DNA of 64,000 nucleotides from Jonesia denitrificans DSM 20603. Its GTDB lineage: Bacteria; Actinomycetota; Actinomycetes; Actinomycetales; Cellulomonadaceae. Below the pieces are notes generated by a model. That model was not told where the DNA came from. It searched no databases and saw nothing but the letters and a program-made list of their open reading frames with translations. The position numbers were made by a program, and so were the translations under genes. The DNA lies in the NCBI RefSeq assembly GCF_000024065.1, contig NC_013174.1:310001-374000 (forward strand), in the 5' to 3' direction. Within the stretch, counting starts at the first letter, position 1. Every line of letters starts with the position of its first letter. Shown piece by piece: positions 41,747 to 50,006 of this stretch.

Positions 41747-43021
41747 ATGGGGGAACACCACATTACGCGCCGCACGCTGCGCTACGCACTCATCGCATCG
41801 GTCATCACAGCAACACTGACCATCACCACAGCAGGGGCCGCAACAGCAACCCCACCCATCACCGGGCAACCAGTTGTCACAGCAGCCACCAGTGAGGCAC
41901 CCCTGGCAACAGCGACCACCGCTGCCAACGACTGGGCCTACCCGCTGAAAACCAAAACCTACCGGGTGTCCTCCACCTATGGGGCACGCTGTATCCCTGT
42001 ACGCGGCGGATCAACAATGCACCTAGGCGAAGACCTTGCCGCACCCAACAACGCGAAAATCTACGCCATTGCCGACGGGGTCGTGAAATACACCGTCAAT
42101 GGAACCAACACCCGAGCGGGATACATCGGGGTGGAGCATAAGGTTGGGAAACGCACCTACTTTTCCGTGTACGTCCACGTGTGGAACGCCAAAAAATACG
42201 TGAAAGTCGGCGACAGGGTTACCGCAGGGCAAAAAATAGGGCTCGTCGGATCCTCCGGTGCATCCACCGCCCCCCACCTTCACCTCGAAATCTGGCGCGA
42301 CAAATTCCACGGAACCGGAACCGCAGTCAACCCCGTCACGTTCCTCAAAGACCGAGGAATCGATCTACGTGCCAACGCCACCGCCGTGTCCAGCGTGAAA
42401 AAACCCAAGAGCTGCACCTACTACACGCCGCTCTACGTGGCCCTGCGTACCTCACCATCAGCCACCGCGAAAGCCACCACAACCCTGGTGCCCAACGCGG
42501 TCCTCACGCACACCCCAGGACAAGCGAGCAACGGGTTCATCCCCGTCACTGTCAAAGGCAAAACCGGGTGGGTGGCCATTGGGTCAGTCCAACCCACCAA
42601 GGCCGCAGTCCCACGCGCAACCACAAAAGTGCGCTACTACAGTGCCGCAAAAAAGGTGGTACTCCGCTCCAAAGCCAGCAGCACATCGGCAAAGAAGCGC
42701 ACCCTGGCGTCCGGTACCCGCATGAAGTTGATCAGCGTGAAAAAGAACGGCTGGGCCAAAGTAACCGTCAGCGGAACCACCGGCTGGCTACCACCAAAAA
42801 CAGTGCGCCTCATCGACAAACGCCACCGCATCACCACACCCACCACCATGCGCACGACCGCGTGGGCCAACGGCAAAGCCGTGACCAACCTGGCAAAGAA
42901 GAAAACAATCTCACCCATCACCAGCGAACACGGGTGGACCTACATCACCGTCGGTGGCAACAAAGGGTGGGTTCCTGCCGCGCACATCACGTACGTCAGC
43001 GTCAACCGCATCGTCAACTAG
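41747..43021 (+). CDS. secreted M23 metalloendopeptidase with SH3-like repeats
   Basis: A 424-residue secreted LytM-type peptidase. The signal peptide is followed by the catalytic domain (about 65-200): zinc ligands in MHLGEDLAAP (H-x(3)-D) and HLHLEIW (H-x-H), with VGDRVTAGQKIGLVGSSGAS between. The C-terminal half holds three SH3b-like wall-binding repeats, each with a GW pattern (GKTGWVAIG, GTTGWLPP, GNKGWVPA). It likely cleaves peptidoglycan cross-links. AGGGGGAAGC before ATG 41747 is a strong ribosome-binding site. A monocistronic gene. Confidence 0.93.
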   Translation: MGEHHITRRTLRYALIASVITATLTITTAGAATATPPITGQPVVTAATSEAPLATATTAANDWAYPLKTKTYRVSSTYGARCIPVRGGSTMHLGEDLAAPNNAKIYAIADGVVKYTVNGTNTRAGYIGVEHKVGKRTYFSVYVHVWNAKKYVKVGDRVTAGQKIGLVGSSGASTAPHLHLEIWRDKFHGTGTAVNPVTFLKDRGIDLRANATAVSSVKKPKSCTYYTPLYVALRTSPSATAKATTTLVPNAVLTHTPGQASNGFIPVTVKGKTGWVAIGSVQPTKAAVPRATTKVRYYSAAKKVVLRSKASSTSAKKRTLASGTRMKLISVKKNGWAKVTVSGTTGWLPPKTVRLIDKRHRITTPTTMRTTAWANGKAVTNLAKKKTISPITSEHGWTYITVGGNKGWVPAAHITYVSVNRIVN

Positions 43022-43093
43022 GGTCTACAACGCTCTAAGCCCACCACAACAATGCTGGGGCAAGGCTCTGCGACACCCGGGTGACTTTGCCGA

Positions 43094-43198
43094 TCAGTAG
43101 TACGTAAAAAAGACGATCGCAACAAGATAAAGAATGGCGCTAACAAAACTCACCGCCATACCAACGAGCGCTTCAGTGCGCCCCGCAGGCACCTGCAC
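43094..43198 (-). CDS. possible 34-residue membrane peptide
   Basis: A short minus-strand frame ending in one clear membrane helix (MAVSFVSAILYLVAIVFFTY). Possible starts are GTG 43198, GTG 43192 or ATG 43159; none has a good ribosome-binding site. It follows the GlsB gene and the strong hairpin at 43235, so it would need its own promoter. It may be chance. Confidence 0.25.
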   Translation of the reverse strand: MQVPAGRTEALVGMAVSFVSAILYLVAIVFFTYY

Positions 43199-43234
43199 AG
43201 GTGAAGGGGAGCCGGGAGTCAGTCGTGTCTGCCA

Positions 43235-43283
43235 CACGCAAGTTGGGCACCTACTCGCGTGGAGTAGGTGCCCAACTTGCGTG
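43235..43283. terminator. 22-bp perfect stem-loop after the GlsB gene
   Basis: CACGCAAGTTGGGCACCTAC continues to a 22-bp arm, and the exact complement follows after a 5-base loop. It lies 16 bases past the glsB stop. It is a terminator by position, unusually long and perfect. Confidence 0.75.
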
Positions 43284-43298
43284 AGGGAGAAGAGGCCG

Positions 43299-43568
43299 TT
43301 ACTTCTTACGGCCAGATACTGCGCCCCAGATAACAAGGACGAGAAGTGAACCAAGGAAGGCCCACAACCAGGTTGCAAGGTCAAAGAAACCATCGTTCGC
43401 ATCAACTCCGAACAGAGCCCCCGCGAGCCACCCACCAAGGAGTGCACCCAGCACACCAATGACGAGTGTGATCACCCAGCCGCCCGCTGCGCGCCCAGGA
43501 AGAACCGCACGTGCAATAGCTCCCATGATGAGGCCGATGAGGATCCAGCTGATGATGCTCATAGTCAT
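43299..43568 (-). CDS. GlsB/YeaQ/YmgE family stress-response membrane protein
   Basis: An 89-residue protein with three short hydrophobic helices. The family motif IISWILIGLIMGAIARAVLP is followed by GGWVITLVIGVLGALLGGWL, with glycine-rich helix packing. These transglycosylase-associated-type proteins are small stress-induced membrane proteins of unknown mechanism. AAAGGGAAC before ATG 43568 supports the start; ATG 43562 is two codons later. A monocistronic gene with a strong terminator. Confidence 0.9.
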   Translation of the reverse strand: MTMSIISWILIGLIMGAIARAVLPGRAAGGWVITLVIGVLGALLGGWLAGALFGVDANDGFFDLATWLWAFLGSLLVLVIWGAVSGRKK

Positions 43569-43700
43569 GTTCCCTTTCGTTGAAGGCGTTGGCGCCATGA
43601 AGGTCAAACGTGAAGGCGTTGTGCCAACAACCAAAACTCTGTCACGTGGGGAGGGAGTGTGCACATTATGCGTGAGCGGTTGCGAAACTAATTCTTTGAC

Positions 43701-45320
43701 CTATGGTGTGTCCTTGCATTGTTCCTGGTTGGTGGGGTCAGGATCCCCAGTTCCGTGTTGTGCGGGTGAACTTTCCGCGAGTTCCTGCGGTTTCTTGACA
43801 TCTGTCGATGCGTCAAAACCGCTGGCAGACTTGCTGTTAGCAGAAAATCGCGAATCTGTCATCGGGGAGCATTCCCCATGAGGGGTGGTCGCTCGGATGA
43901 TGGTGTTCACCCCCCGTTCGAGAGGGCCTTTGGTGAACTTCATGCGCCACAAGGACGCGAAACCAGCGAGCGCAATGATTGACCCGAGCCATAGTCCCCA
44001 GGTGAATTGTCCAGACATCATGACTGTTTCTTGCATGAACCGGTAGGTCAGGACGTGGAGGGAGTAGATGGTGAGCGACATGGAGCCCATGGCGATGATG
44101 GGGTAGAGCACGTAACGCGCAGCGTGGGCGATGAGCAGGCACAGGCCAACGACAGCGATGGCGAATCCGCCGGATCCGACGATTTCGTGTGGTGTGGCTG
44201 AGTGGGGGTCTGCGGTGGCCCAGGTTGTTGCGAGGTCGCGGACGGGGGCGAGGATGACCTCATTGAGGTCGATGTTCTCCGTGGATTCGGTGGGGGTGGA
44301 GAGTTCCTCGTAGCGGTAGCAGTTCACATCACGTTGATCAGTGGTGGAGTCGGTGTAGGTGGAGTCGGTGCATTCGAGTCCTTCGAGGTTGATTTCGTCG
44401 CGGACGAAGCCGTTGACAAGGAACTGGCCTGGTTCAAGGTCCTCGAGTGTGGCGGTGCCGTATTCCTGATCGTCGATGTATGGGGTCTCAATGTCTGTGG
44501 TGTTGTCGTCGTCTTTGGCTGTGTTGCTGGATTCGGTGCTTAGTGCTTCGGCTGTCATGGAGGTGAGTGTCACTGAGCTGTACCCGATGACTGCGAGTGC
44601 AACTCCGAGTGCGACGAGTCCTGCTTGGGTTTTCTTGAGGGTGAGGTTGGTGCGGCCGATGGCCATGCCCGTAAGGATGAAGGGCATCCAGGATAACGCC
44701 GGGTAGGAGGGGTTGAAGAGGGATTCGGGTAGGGGCAGGCTGAGGAGGAAGAGGTTGCTTGCGCTGGTCAGGCTGTAGGTGAGTAATGGTCCAACAATGG
44801 TGAGGGGGATGGCGATGAGGATGAGGGTGCGCCGTGTGAGGGTGAGGAATGGGACGGCGAGGGCGAAGAGGATTCCGTAGGTTTGGAGGATGACGGCGAT
44901 GGGGGTGTCAAGGGCGGTGAGGAAGGCTCCAATGACGTAGATGGTGGCGCCGCGGATGAGGATTTTTCCGCGTGCGGCGATGAGGTCGTCGCCGGTGGGT
45001 GGTGTGGTGCGGCCTGTGGTGAGGGCGAGTGAGACGCCTGCGAGGGTGGCGAAGAGGATGGAGGATCGTCCGTTGACTAGTCCGCCCCAGGTGGTGGGGT
45101 TCAGGAGTTCGGGGGTGGTGGACAGCATGAAGTGTGCTGCCATCATTCCGATGAGCGCGAGACCTCGGGCGAGGTCGATGCCTAGGAGCCGTTGGGTGTT
45201 GGTGAGGTGTGGTGGGGTGGCTGCTTGGCGTGGTTGTGTGGTGGTTGGCGCTGGTACCACGGGTGTGGATGGTGATGTCACGTTGTGATGATAGGTATGT
45301 GGCGCATCGGGGCGCATCAT
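43701..45320 (-). CDS. multispanning acyltransferase-like protein (HGSNAT/DUF418 type)
   Basis: A 539-residue membrane protein. The opening after a Pro/Thr-rich tail is RLLGIDLARGLALIGMMAAH, the start of the heparan-alpha-glucosaminide acetyltransferase-like domain, with further helices including LNPTTWGGLVNGRSSILFA and GILFALAVPFLTLTRRTLIL. A roughly 95-residue acidic external insert (about residues 265-355) has two cysteines (LECTDS, VNCYRY). Helices then resume, with a DUF418-like end (MGSMSLTIYSLHVLTYRFM). The likely role is acyl transfer to a cell-surface sugar or lipid. The start is uncertain: ATG 45320 is chosen, and ATG 45413 is in frame. Confidence 0.75.
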   Translation of the reverse strand: MMRPDAPHTYHHNVTSPSTPVVPAPTTTQPRQAATPPHLTNTQRLLGIDLARGLALIGMMAAHFMLSTTPELLNPTTWGGLVNGRSSILFATLAGVSLALTTGRTTPPTGDDLIAARGKILIRGATIYVIGAFLTALDTPIAVILQTYGILFALAVPFLTLTRRTLILIAIPLTIVGPLLTYSLTSASNLFLLSLPLPESLFNPSYPALSWMPFILTGMAIGRTNLTLKKTQAGLVALGVALAVIGYSSVTLTSMTAEALSTESSNTAKDDDNTTDIETPYIDDQEYGTATLEDLEPGQFLVNGFVRDEINLEGLECTDSTYTDSTTDQRDVNCYRYEELSTPTESTENIDLNEVILAPVRDLATTWATADPHSATPHEIVGSGGFAIAVVGLCLLIAHAARYVLYPIIAMGSMSLTIYSLHVLTYRFMQETVMMSGQFTWGLWLGSIIALAGFASLWRMKFTKGPLERGVNTIIRATTPHGECSPMTDSRFSANSKSASGFDASTDVKKPQELAESSPAQHGTGDPDPTNQEQCKDTP

Positions 45321-45440
45321 CCTGAGAGGGGATATTGCGGACGTTGTCACGTGTTGGTGGGTGGTGTTCGACAGGACAGGTGGGTGGTGTGGTGGCAGGA
45401 TCGAAGGTGCCATGCAATCAAGTTGTCAGAAGGAGTGAGC

Positions 45441-45866
45441 ATGTCTGACCCGAAGTATGTGACGAGTGCGACGTCGTGGGGTGGGGGCCGTGTTGGTCGT
45501 GTTGCCACACAGGACCAGAAGATTGACCTTGAGTTGTCAGTGCCTGCTGGACTTGGTGGCGATGACGGGCCGGGAAGTAACCCTGAGCAGTTGTTCGCGG
45601 CTGCGTGGGCGTCGTGTTTCCATGGGGCAGTGAAGGCGATTGCTCGGTCGCGGAAGGTTGATGTGGGTGAGTCGGCTGTCACTGTTGAGGTGGCGCTCAA
45701 TGGTGAGTTTGATTCTGGGTTTTTCTTTACTGTTGTCATTGAGGGGGAGTTTCCTGGGGTTGATGACAAGGAGGCGCATGAGTTGCTTGCTGCTGCTCAT
45801 GAGAAGTGCCCGTATTCGCGGGTGACTCGTGGGAACGCGGAGGTGGAGTTGCGCGTCGTGTCGTGA
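45441..45866 (+). CDS. OsmC/Ohr family peroxide-reducing protein
   Basis: A 141-residue Ohr-type peroxidase that reduces organic hydroperoxides with two cysteines. Both are present: the peroxidatic Cys in AAWASCFHGAV and the resolving Cys in EKCPYSRVTRGN. The N-terminal AGLGGDDGPGSNPEQLFAAA is the subgroup signature. AAGGAG lies 6 bases before ATG 45441. No OhrR-like MarR gene is adjacent; the MarR protein at 54.3 kb is assigned elsewhere. Terminator at 45888. Confidence 0.92.
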   Translation: MSDPKYVTSATSWGGGRVGRVATQDQKIDLELSVPAGLGGDDGPGSNPEQLFAAAWASCFHGAVKAIARSRKVDVGESAVTVEVALNGEFDSGFFFTVVIEGEFPGVDDKEAHELLAAAHEKCPYSRVTRGNAEVELRVVS

Positions 45867-45887
45867 TGCGCGACATCACACGTTGTG

Positions 45888-45916
45888 AAGGGCTCAACCT
45901 AGGTGGTTGGGCCCTT
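45888..45916 (+). terminator. terminator of the ohr-like gene
   Basis: A 12-bp stem AAGGGCTCAACC/GGTTGGGCCCTT (one T-G pair) with a 5-base loop, followed by TGTG. It lies 21 bases after the stop. Confidence 0.8.
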
Positions 45917-45935
45917 TGTGCGCTACAGTAATGAA

Positions 45936-45957
45936 TAGTTAGCCTATCTAGTTACTT
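45936..45957. promoter_or_regulatory. MarR-type operator upstream of the MMPL gene (CrtR-like site)
   Basis: TAGTTAGCC-TAT-CTAGTTACT. Only the central bases differ from TAGTTAGCC-AGG-CTAGTTACT at 54226, between idi and the MarR gene. It lies 55 bases before the MMPL start. Shared control is likely. Confidence 0.7.
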
Positions 45958-46012
45958 ACTTGGCAAGGTAGATGCGGTTGCTCTCCCAGCCCCTCACCGA
46001 ACGGAGCACAAC

Positions 46013-48121
46013 GTGGCAACGACATCCTCACGTCCAGCACGACAATGGCGCACCTACATCACCCCACTCATCCTCGTCATCGTCTGGCTCGGAGCAGCCG
46101 CTTTCGGTGGGCCGCTCTTTGGACGAGTCGAAGAAGTCTCCACCAACGACCAAACCCAATTCCTCCCCAGCTCCGCTGGCGCTACCCGAGTCCAAGAAGA
46201 ACTCCCCCGCTTCCTCGGCGACGACACCATCCCCGCCATCGTCCTCGTCACCGCCGCTGACGGCGAACAAGTCGCAGGCCCAGACCTCCAAACCATCACC
46301 GAAGCCGTCGCCCAAGCAGCAACCGACATCGGAGCCATCGGAGACCCAAGCCCCGCCATCCCCGCACAAGACGGCGAAGCAGCCCAAGCCTTCATCGCCC
46401 TCGACGCGGAAGGAGAAACCGCACAACAAGTCACCGAACTACGCGACCACCTCATCAAAGCCCTACCAGACACCCTCGACGTCTACGTGACCGGACCAGC
46501 AGGACTCACCGCCGACCTCTCCACTGCATTCGCTGGAATCGACGGAATCCTCCTCGCCGCAGCACTCATCACCGTGCTCATCATCCTTATCGTGGTCTAC
46601 CGCTCACCTATCCTCCCCTTCGCAGTCCTCGCCACCTCCATCTTCGCGCTCGCCGCAGCCCTCGGAGTCGTCTTCGTCCTCGCCCAACAAGGCGTCTTCC
46701 TCCTGTCATCACAAACCCAAGGCATCCTGTTCATCCTCGTCATCGGTGCCGCCACCGACTACGGCCTGCTCTACACCGCACGCTACCGCGAAGAACTCCG
46801 CAACTACGACAACAAACTCACCGCCACCAAAGCCGCAATCCGCGGATCAGTGGAACCCATCCTCGCCTCCGGCGGAACAGTCATCGCCGGACTACTATGC
46901 CTCCTGCTCTCCGACCTCGAATCCAACCGGATCCTCGCACCCGTCGCAGCAACCGGCATCGTCTTTTCCATGCTCGCCGCGTTCACACTCCTGCCCGCCA
47001 TCCTCTTCCTCTTCGGACGCACCGCATTCTGGCCCCGCAAACCACACGTCGACCCCAACCACTCACCACTACCCACCAAAGGTATCTGGGCGCGGACCCC
47101 ACAACTCGTTGCCCGCCGTCCCCGCCTCGTCTGGGTCACCTCCACCCTCATCCTCATCGTCGGAAGCCTCGGCGTTCTCCAACTCAAAGCAGACGGCATC
47201 TCCTCCTCCGACCTCGTCATCGGCTACTCCCAAGCACGAGAAGGACAACAAAAACTCTCCGAACACTTCCCCGGAGGAACCGGATCACCCACCTACATCC
47301 TCACCACCGAAAACAACATTGAGGACATCACCACCACCCTCAACACAATCAACGGTGTCGCAAACGTCAACGAACCCACCATCAACCAAGGTGACGCCCT
47401 CATTTCCGTCACCCTCACCGACGCCTCAGACTCCCAAGCCGCCAAAGACACCGTCACCGCCATCCGCGCTGACATGCCCGACGGCACCTACGTAGGCGGA
47501 ACCACAGCCACCGCCATCGACTCCGACAACGCCTCCATCCGAGACCGCAACCTCATCATCCCCATCGTGTTGCTCGTCATCGTCCTCATCCTCGGTGCAC
47601 TCCTCCGAGCCGTTGTCGCACCACTCATCCTCATCGCCACCGTGGTCCTGTCCTTCGGCACCGCCCTGGGAGTCTCCGCCTGGATGTTCAACCACGTCTT
47701 CGACTTCCCCGGAGCCGAACCAGCCGTCCCACTCTTCGCGTTCGTCTTCCTCGTCGCACTCGGCATTGACTACAACATCTTCCTCATGACCCGAGTACGC
47801 GAAGAAATCCTCCACCACGGCCTCCACGACGGCATCACCCGAGGACTCTCCATCACCGGAAGCGTCATCACCTCCGCAGGTATCGTCCTGGCCGCAACCT
47901 TCACCGCGCTCGCGGTGATCCCGGTGCTGTTCCTCGTGCAAATCGCGTTCATCGTGGCGTTCGGTGTCTTGCTCGACACGTTGCTTGTGCGCACCCTTCT
48001 CGTGCCAGCACTGTCCCACGAGTTGGGTCGTGCCCTATGGTGGCCCAGCAAACTCTCACGACCCGACTTCACCCCCGTGCCACGCCCTGACCTGGAAGCA
48101 AAGGAACCAGCCGCGTCATGA
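46013..48121 (+). CDS. MMPL family (RND-type) membrane transporter
   Basis: A 702-residue transporter with two six-helix repeats, each preceded by an extracytoplasmic loop. Seen here: IDGILLAAALITVLIILIVVYRSP, LFILVIGAATDYGLLYTARYREEL and the second copy FVFLVALGIDYNIFLMTRVREE, whose buried Asp-Tyr pairs carry protons in the family. It is close in type to the MMPL gene embedded in the Corynebacterium glutamicum crt operon (cg0722), which suggests a role with carotenoids or related lipids. The start is GTG 46013 with GGAG upstream. Codons switch from C-ending to mixed near 47.9 kb. It overlaps the next gene by ATGA. Confidence 0.92.
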   Translation: MATTSSRPARQWRTYITPLILVIVWLGAAAFGGPLFGRVEEVSTNDQTQFLPSSAGATRVQEELPRFLGDDTIPAIVLVTAADGEQVAGPDLQTITEAVAQAATDIGAIGDPSPAIPAQDGEAAQAFIALDAEGETAQQVTELRDHLIKALPDTLDVYVTGPAGLTADLSTAFAGIDGILLAAALITVLIILIVVYRSPILPFAVLATSIFALAAALGVVFVLAQQGVFLLSSQTQGILFILVIGAATDYGLLYTARYREELRNYDNKLTATKAAIRGSVEPILASGGTVIAGLLCLLLSDLESNRILAPVAATGIVFSMLAAFTLLPAILFLFGRTAFWPRKPHVDPNHSPLPTKGIWARTPQLVARRPRLVWVTSTLILIVGSLGVLQLKADGISSSDLVIGYSQAREGQQKLSEHFPGGTGSPTYILTTENNIEDITTTLNTINGVANVNEPTINQGDALISVTLTDASDSQAAKDTVTAIRADMPDGTYVGGTTATAIDSDNASIRDRNLIIPIVLLVIVLILGALLRAVVAPLILIATVVLSFGTALGVSAWMFNHVFDFPGAEPAVPLFAFVFLVALGIDYNIFLMTRVREEILHHGLHDGITRGLSITGSVITSAGIVLAATFTALAVIPVLFLVQIAFIVAFGVLLDTLLVRTLLVPALSHELGRALWWPSKLSRPDFTPVPRPDLEAKEPAAS

Positions 48122-48462
48122 GGATCTGGAGTCTTCACCCAACGCTTCTCGACCGGCAGGCCCTCGTGGCCTGCTGGCGAGAAACCCTGCTCGCAGACGA
48201 AGCCGACCACCGCGGGTACCGGTTCGACCGGTCACGCATCACCGCGCAACGATCCACCCACCCCACCCAGTTGACCGTCACCGACGGTCAACTGCGGTAC
48301 GAAAAAAACCACCTCATCACCAAACTCACCCAACGCAGCCCGCACACACTGGAACACCTCACTACCATGTACCCAACATTCGAGGCGAAACAGTTCACCC
48401 CACCCGCACATCGGCTATTCACCGTGGTTGAGGGCCCCATTGAAGAGTGGGAAAAGGTCTAG
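48118..48462 (+). CDS. pyrimidine-dimer DNA glycosylase-like protein with internal deletion
   Basis: A 114-residue protein of the Pyr_excise (T4 endonuclease V-like) family. The N-terminus MRIWSLHPTLLDRQALVACW and the C-terminal part (YRFDRSRI, LTVTDGQLRYEKNHLITKL, VVEGPIEEWEK) match the family. Relatives have about 35-40 residues between LLA and EADHRGYRFD, including a KTRGYRNHPQLxRF block; here RETLLADEADHRGYRFD is continuous (join near 48193). The frame is intact, but the product probably lacks activity. It starts in the MMPL stop (ATGA). Confidence 0.75.
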   Translation: MRIWSLHPTLLDRQALVACWRETLLADEADHRGYRFDRSRITAQRSTHPTQLTVTDGQLRYEKNHLITKLTQRSPHTLEHLTTMYPTFEAKQFTPPAHRLFTVVEGPIEEWEKV

Positions 48463-48474
48463 CCAACCAATGCG

Positions 48475-49335
48475 CTAGGACACAACGAAAGCGTTGACGA
48501 GAATGACCTGGGTAATGATGAACCCAGAAAGAAGATTCAGCCACATGAACCGCCGCCAACCGCGGCGGGTCACGGTGGCGTGCGCATCGTCAACCGACCA
48601 ATACTGAACCGTGGACGCCACATACAACAACGGAACAACAGCACACACCATGACAGCGCCCTGGCCGCTAGCCAGCAGACACACTGCGGACACCACATAC
48701 AACATCACAGTGAAACGAGCAGTAACCCGAGCGCCCACAACAGTGGCAATAGAGCCAATTCCCGCCTCCCGGTCCGCATGCACATCCTGAATAGCCCCAA
48801 ACGCATGTGAAGCCATCCCCCAGGCGAAGAATGCAGCCAACACCCACCCGGTCACACCAGTCAGCGGTGCGCCAACAGCAACCACGCCAAACAACGCAGG
48901 GGACACAAAGTGGTAGGACGACGTGACCGAATCAAGAAACGGACGTTCCTTGAAACGTAACCCCACCACCGAATACGCAACCACCGCGAAACACGAGGTG
49001 AGGAACACAACCCGTGCCGGCCACGACGTGACAGCGAGCGTGTACACGATGAAAGGGGTGCATGTCACGACAGTAGCGACCAGGGTCGTGCGGTGCATGG
49101 ACCGGTCCAACACGATCCCTTCCATGCCCGTCTTACGCGGATTTCGCAGATCAGACTCATAATCGAACACGTCGTTGATGCCATACATGGCCAAGTTATA
49201 CGGGATCAAGAAAAACACAGTGAGGACAGTGAAGAACACCCAATCACGCCCACCAGCCAACAAATACGCCGCAGCAAATGGGTAAGCAGTATTAATCCAC
49301 GAAAACGGGCGGGACGTGGCAAAAAGTTGGGTCAC
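48475..49335 (-). CDS. crtEb: lycopene elongase/prenyltransferase (UbiA family)
   Basis: A 286-residue UbiA-type prenyltransferase with about eight helices. The first Asp-rich motif appears as NDVFDYESDLRNPRK and the second as IQDVHADREAGIGS, both binding the Mg-diphosphate. Its place at the end of a crt operon, after the split cyclase genes, identifies it as the elongase that adds C5 units to both ends of lycopene to give a C50 skeleton such as flavuxanthin. It overlaps crtYf by 4 bases. The product type is inferred from the C. glutamicum and Micrococcus pathways. Confidence 0.9.
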   Translation of the reverse strand: MTQLFATSRPFSWINTAYPFAAAYLLAGGRDWVFFTVLTVFFLIPYNLAMYGINDVFDYESDLRNPRKTGMEGIVLDRSMHRTTLVATVVTCTPFIVYTLAVTSWPARVVFLTSCFAVVAYSVVGLRFKERPFLDSVTSSYHFVSPALFGVVAVGAPLTGVTGWVLAAFFAWGMASHAFGAIQDVHADREAGIGSIATVVGARVTARFTVMLYVVSAVCLLASGQGAVMVCAVVPLLYVASTVQYWSVDDAHATVTRRGWRRFMWLNLLSGFIITQVILVNAFVVS

Positions 49336-49694
49336 TTCGGTCCTTCATACGAGGGCGGAACAGCACGAGATGCGCGGTGGCGAGCCACCGCATCGACAGC
49401 AAGAAACACACAGGGACCAGCAAGCCCAGCAGCCACCGGCCACCCCAAATCCTCAATGGGGGCCAACCACAAACGAACACCAGACAGCTTCGACTCGTCA
49501 TAACGGAACAGGTCTGCCGCGATCATCACTGAGTCAAACACAACCGTCAACACACACAACACAACGATGCTGCCAGCCACAGCCCACCAAAAACGACGTG
49601 GAATCGCGCGATAGTGCGCCGCAACTCGGTACGCAACCGCCGCAACCACCCCAGCAACCGCGATCGACATCAACGCCAACACCGGATACGTCAT
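49332..49694 (-). CDS. crtYf: C50 carotenoid epsilon/gamma-cyclase subunit
   Basis: A 120-residue membrane protein with three helices, the second half of the heterodimeric lycopene-cyclase-domain enzyme. The family motif is LWLAPIEDLGWPVAAGL (P-I/V-E-D/E-x). It cyclises the elongated C50 chain together with CrtYe. The start ATG 49694 is embedded in the crtYe stop (ATGA), so the two halves are co-translated, as expected for an obligate dimer. The frame is open upstream to 49802 but has no ribosome-binding site there. Confidence 0.88.
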   Translation of the reverse strand: MTYPVLALMSIAVAGVVAAVAYRVAAHYRAIPRRFWWAVAGSIVVLCVLTVVFDSVMIAADLFRYDESKLSGVRLWLAPIEDLGWPVAAGLAGPCVFLAVDAVARHRASRAVPPSYEGPK

Positions 49695-50005
49695 GACCGG
49701 TTCACCACCGTCATCATGGCCCCAAACCCCACCAACGACAGGTGGGACAAGAACACAATAAAAAAGAGTTCCTCCACCGGGAAATGTGGGGCAAGGTTCC
49801 ACCCAAGCAACGCCGGGGATTCCCCTAACCCATAAAGCCCCATGGTGATCGCCAGGACATCAATAGCAACAAAGAGGACGGTGAGGGCAGCGATTGCCAC
49901 GAGCGCTGGGCGAGGTCGCGCCCACACAGCAAGCTTCCACCGAGCGTCAAGAAGAGCGATCCCCACGTGAGACGTGAGGATCGCCGCAAGGTACACACCG
50001 GCCAC
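49691..50005 (-). CDS. crtYe: C50 carotenoid epsilon/gamma-cyclase subunit
   Basis: A 104-residue membrane protein, the first half of the split cyclase. Helices are YLAAILTSHVGIALLDARW, LVAIAALTVLFVAIDVLAI and the active-site helix HFPVEELFFIVFLSHLSL with the conserved P-V-E-E motif. I start at GTG 50005, one base after the crtI stop, because CGGAG lies 8-9 bases upstream inside crtI. Whether the end groups are epsilon, gamma or beta cannot be told from sequence alone. Confidence 0.88.
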   Translation of the reverse strand: MAGVYLAAILTSHVGIALLDARWKLAVWARPRPALVAIAALTVLFVAIDVLAITMGLYGLGESPALLGWNLAPHFPVEELFFIVFLSHLSLVGFGAMMTVVNRS

Positions 50006-50006
50006 G

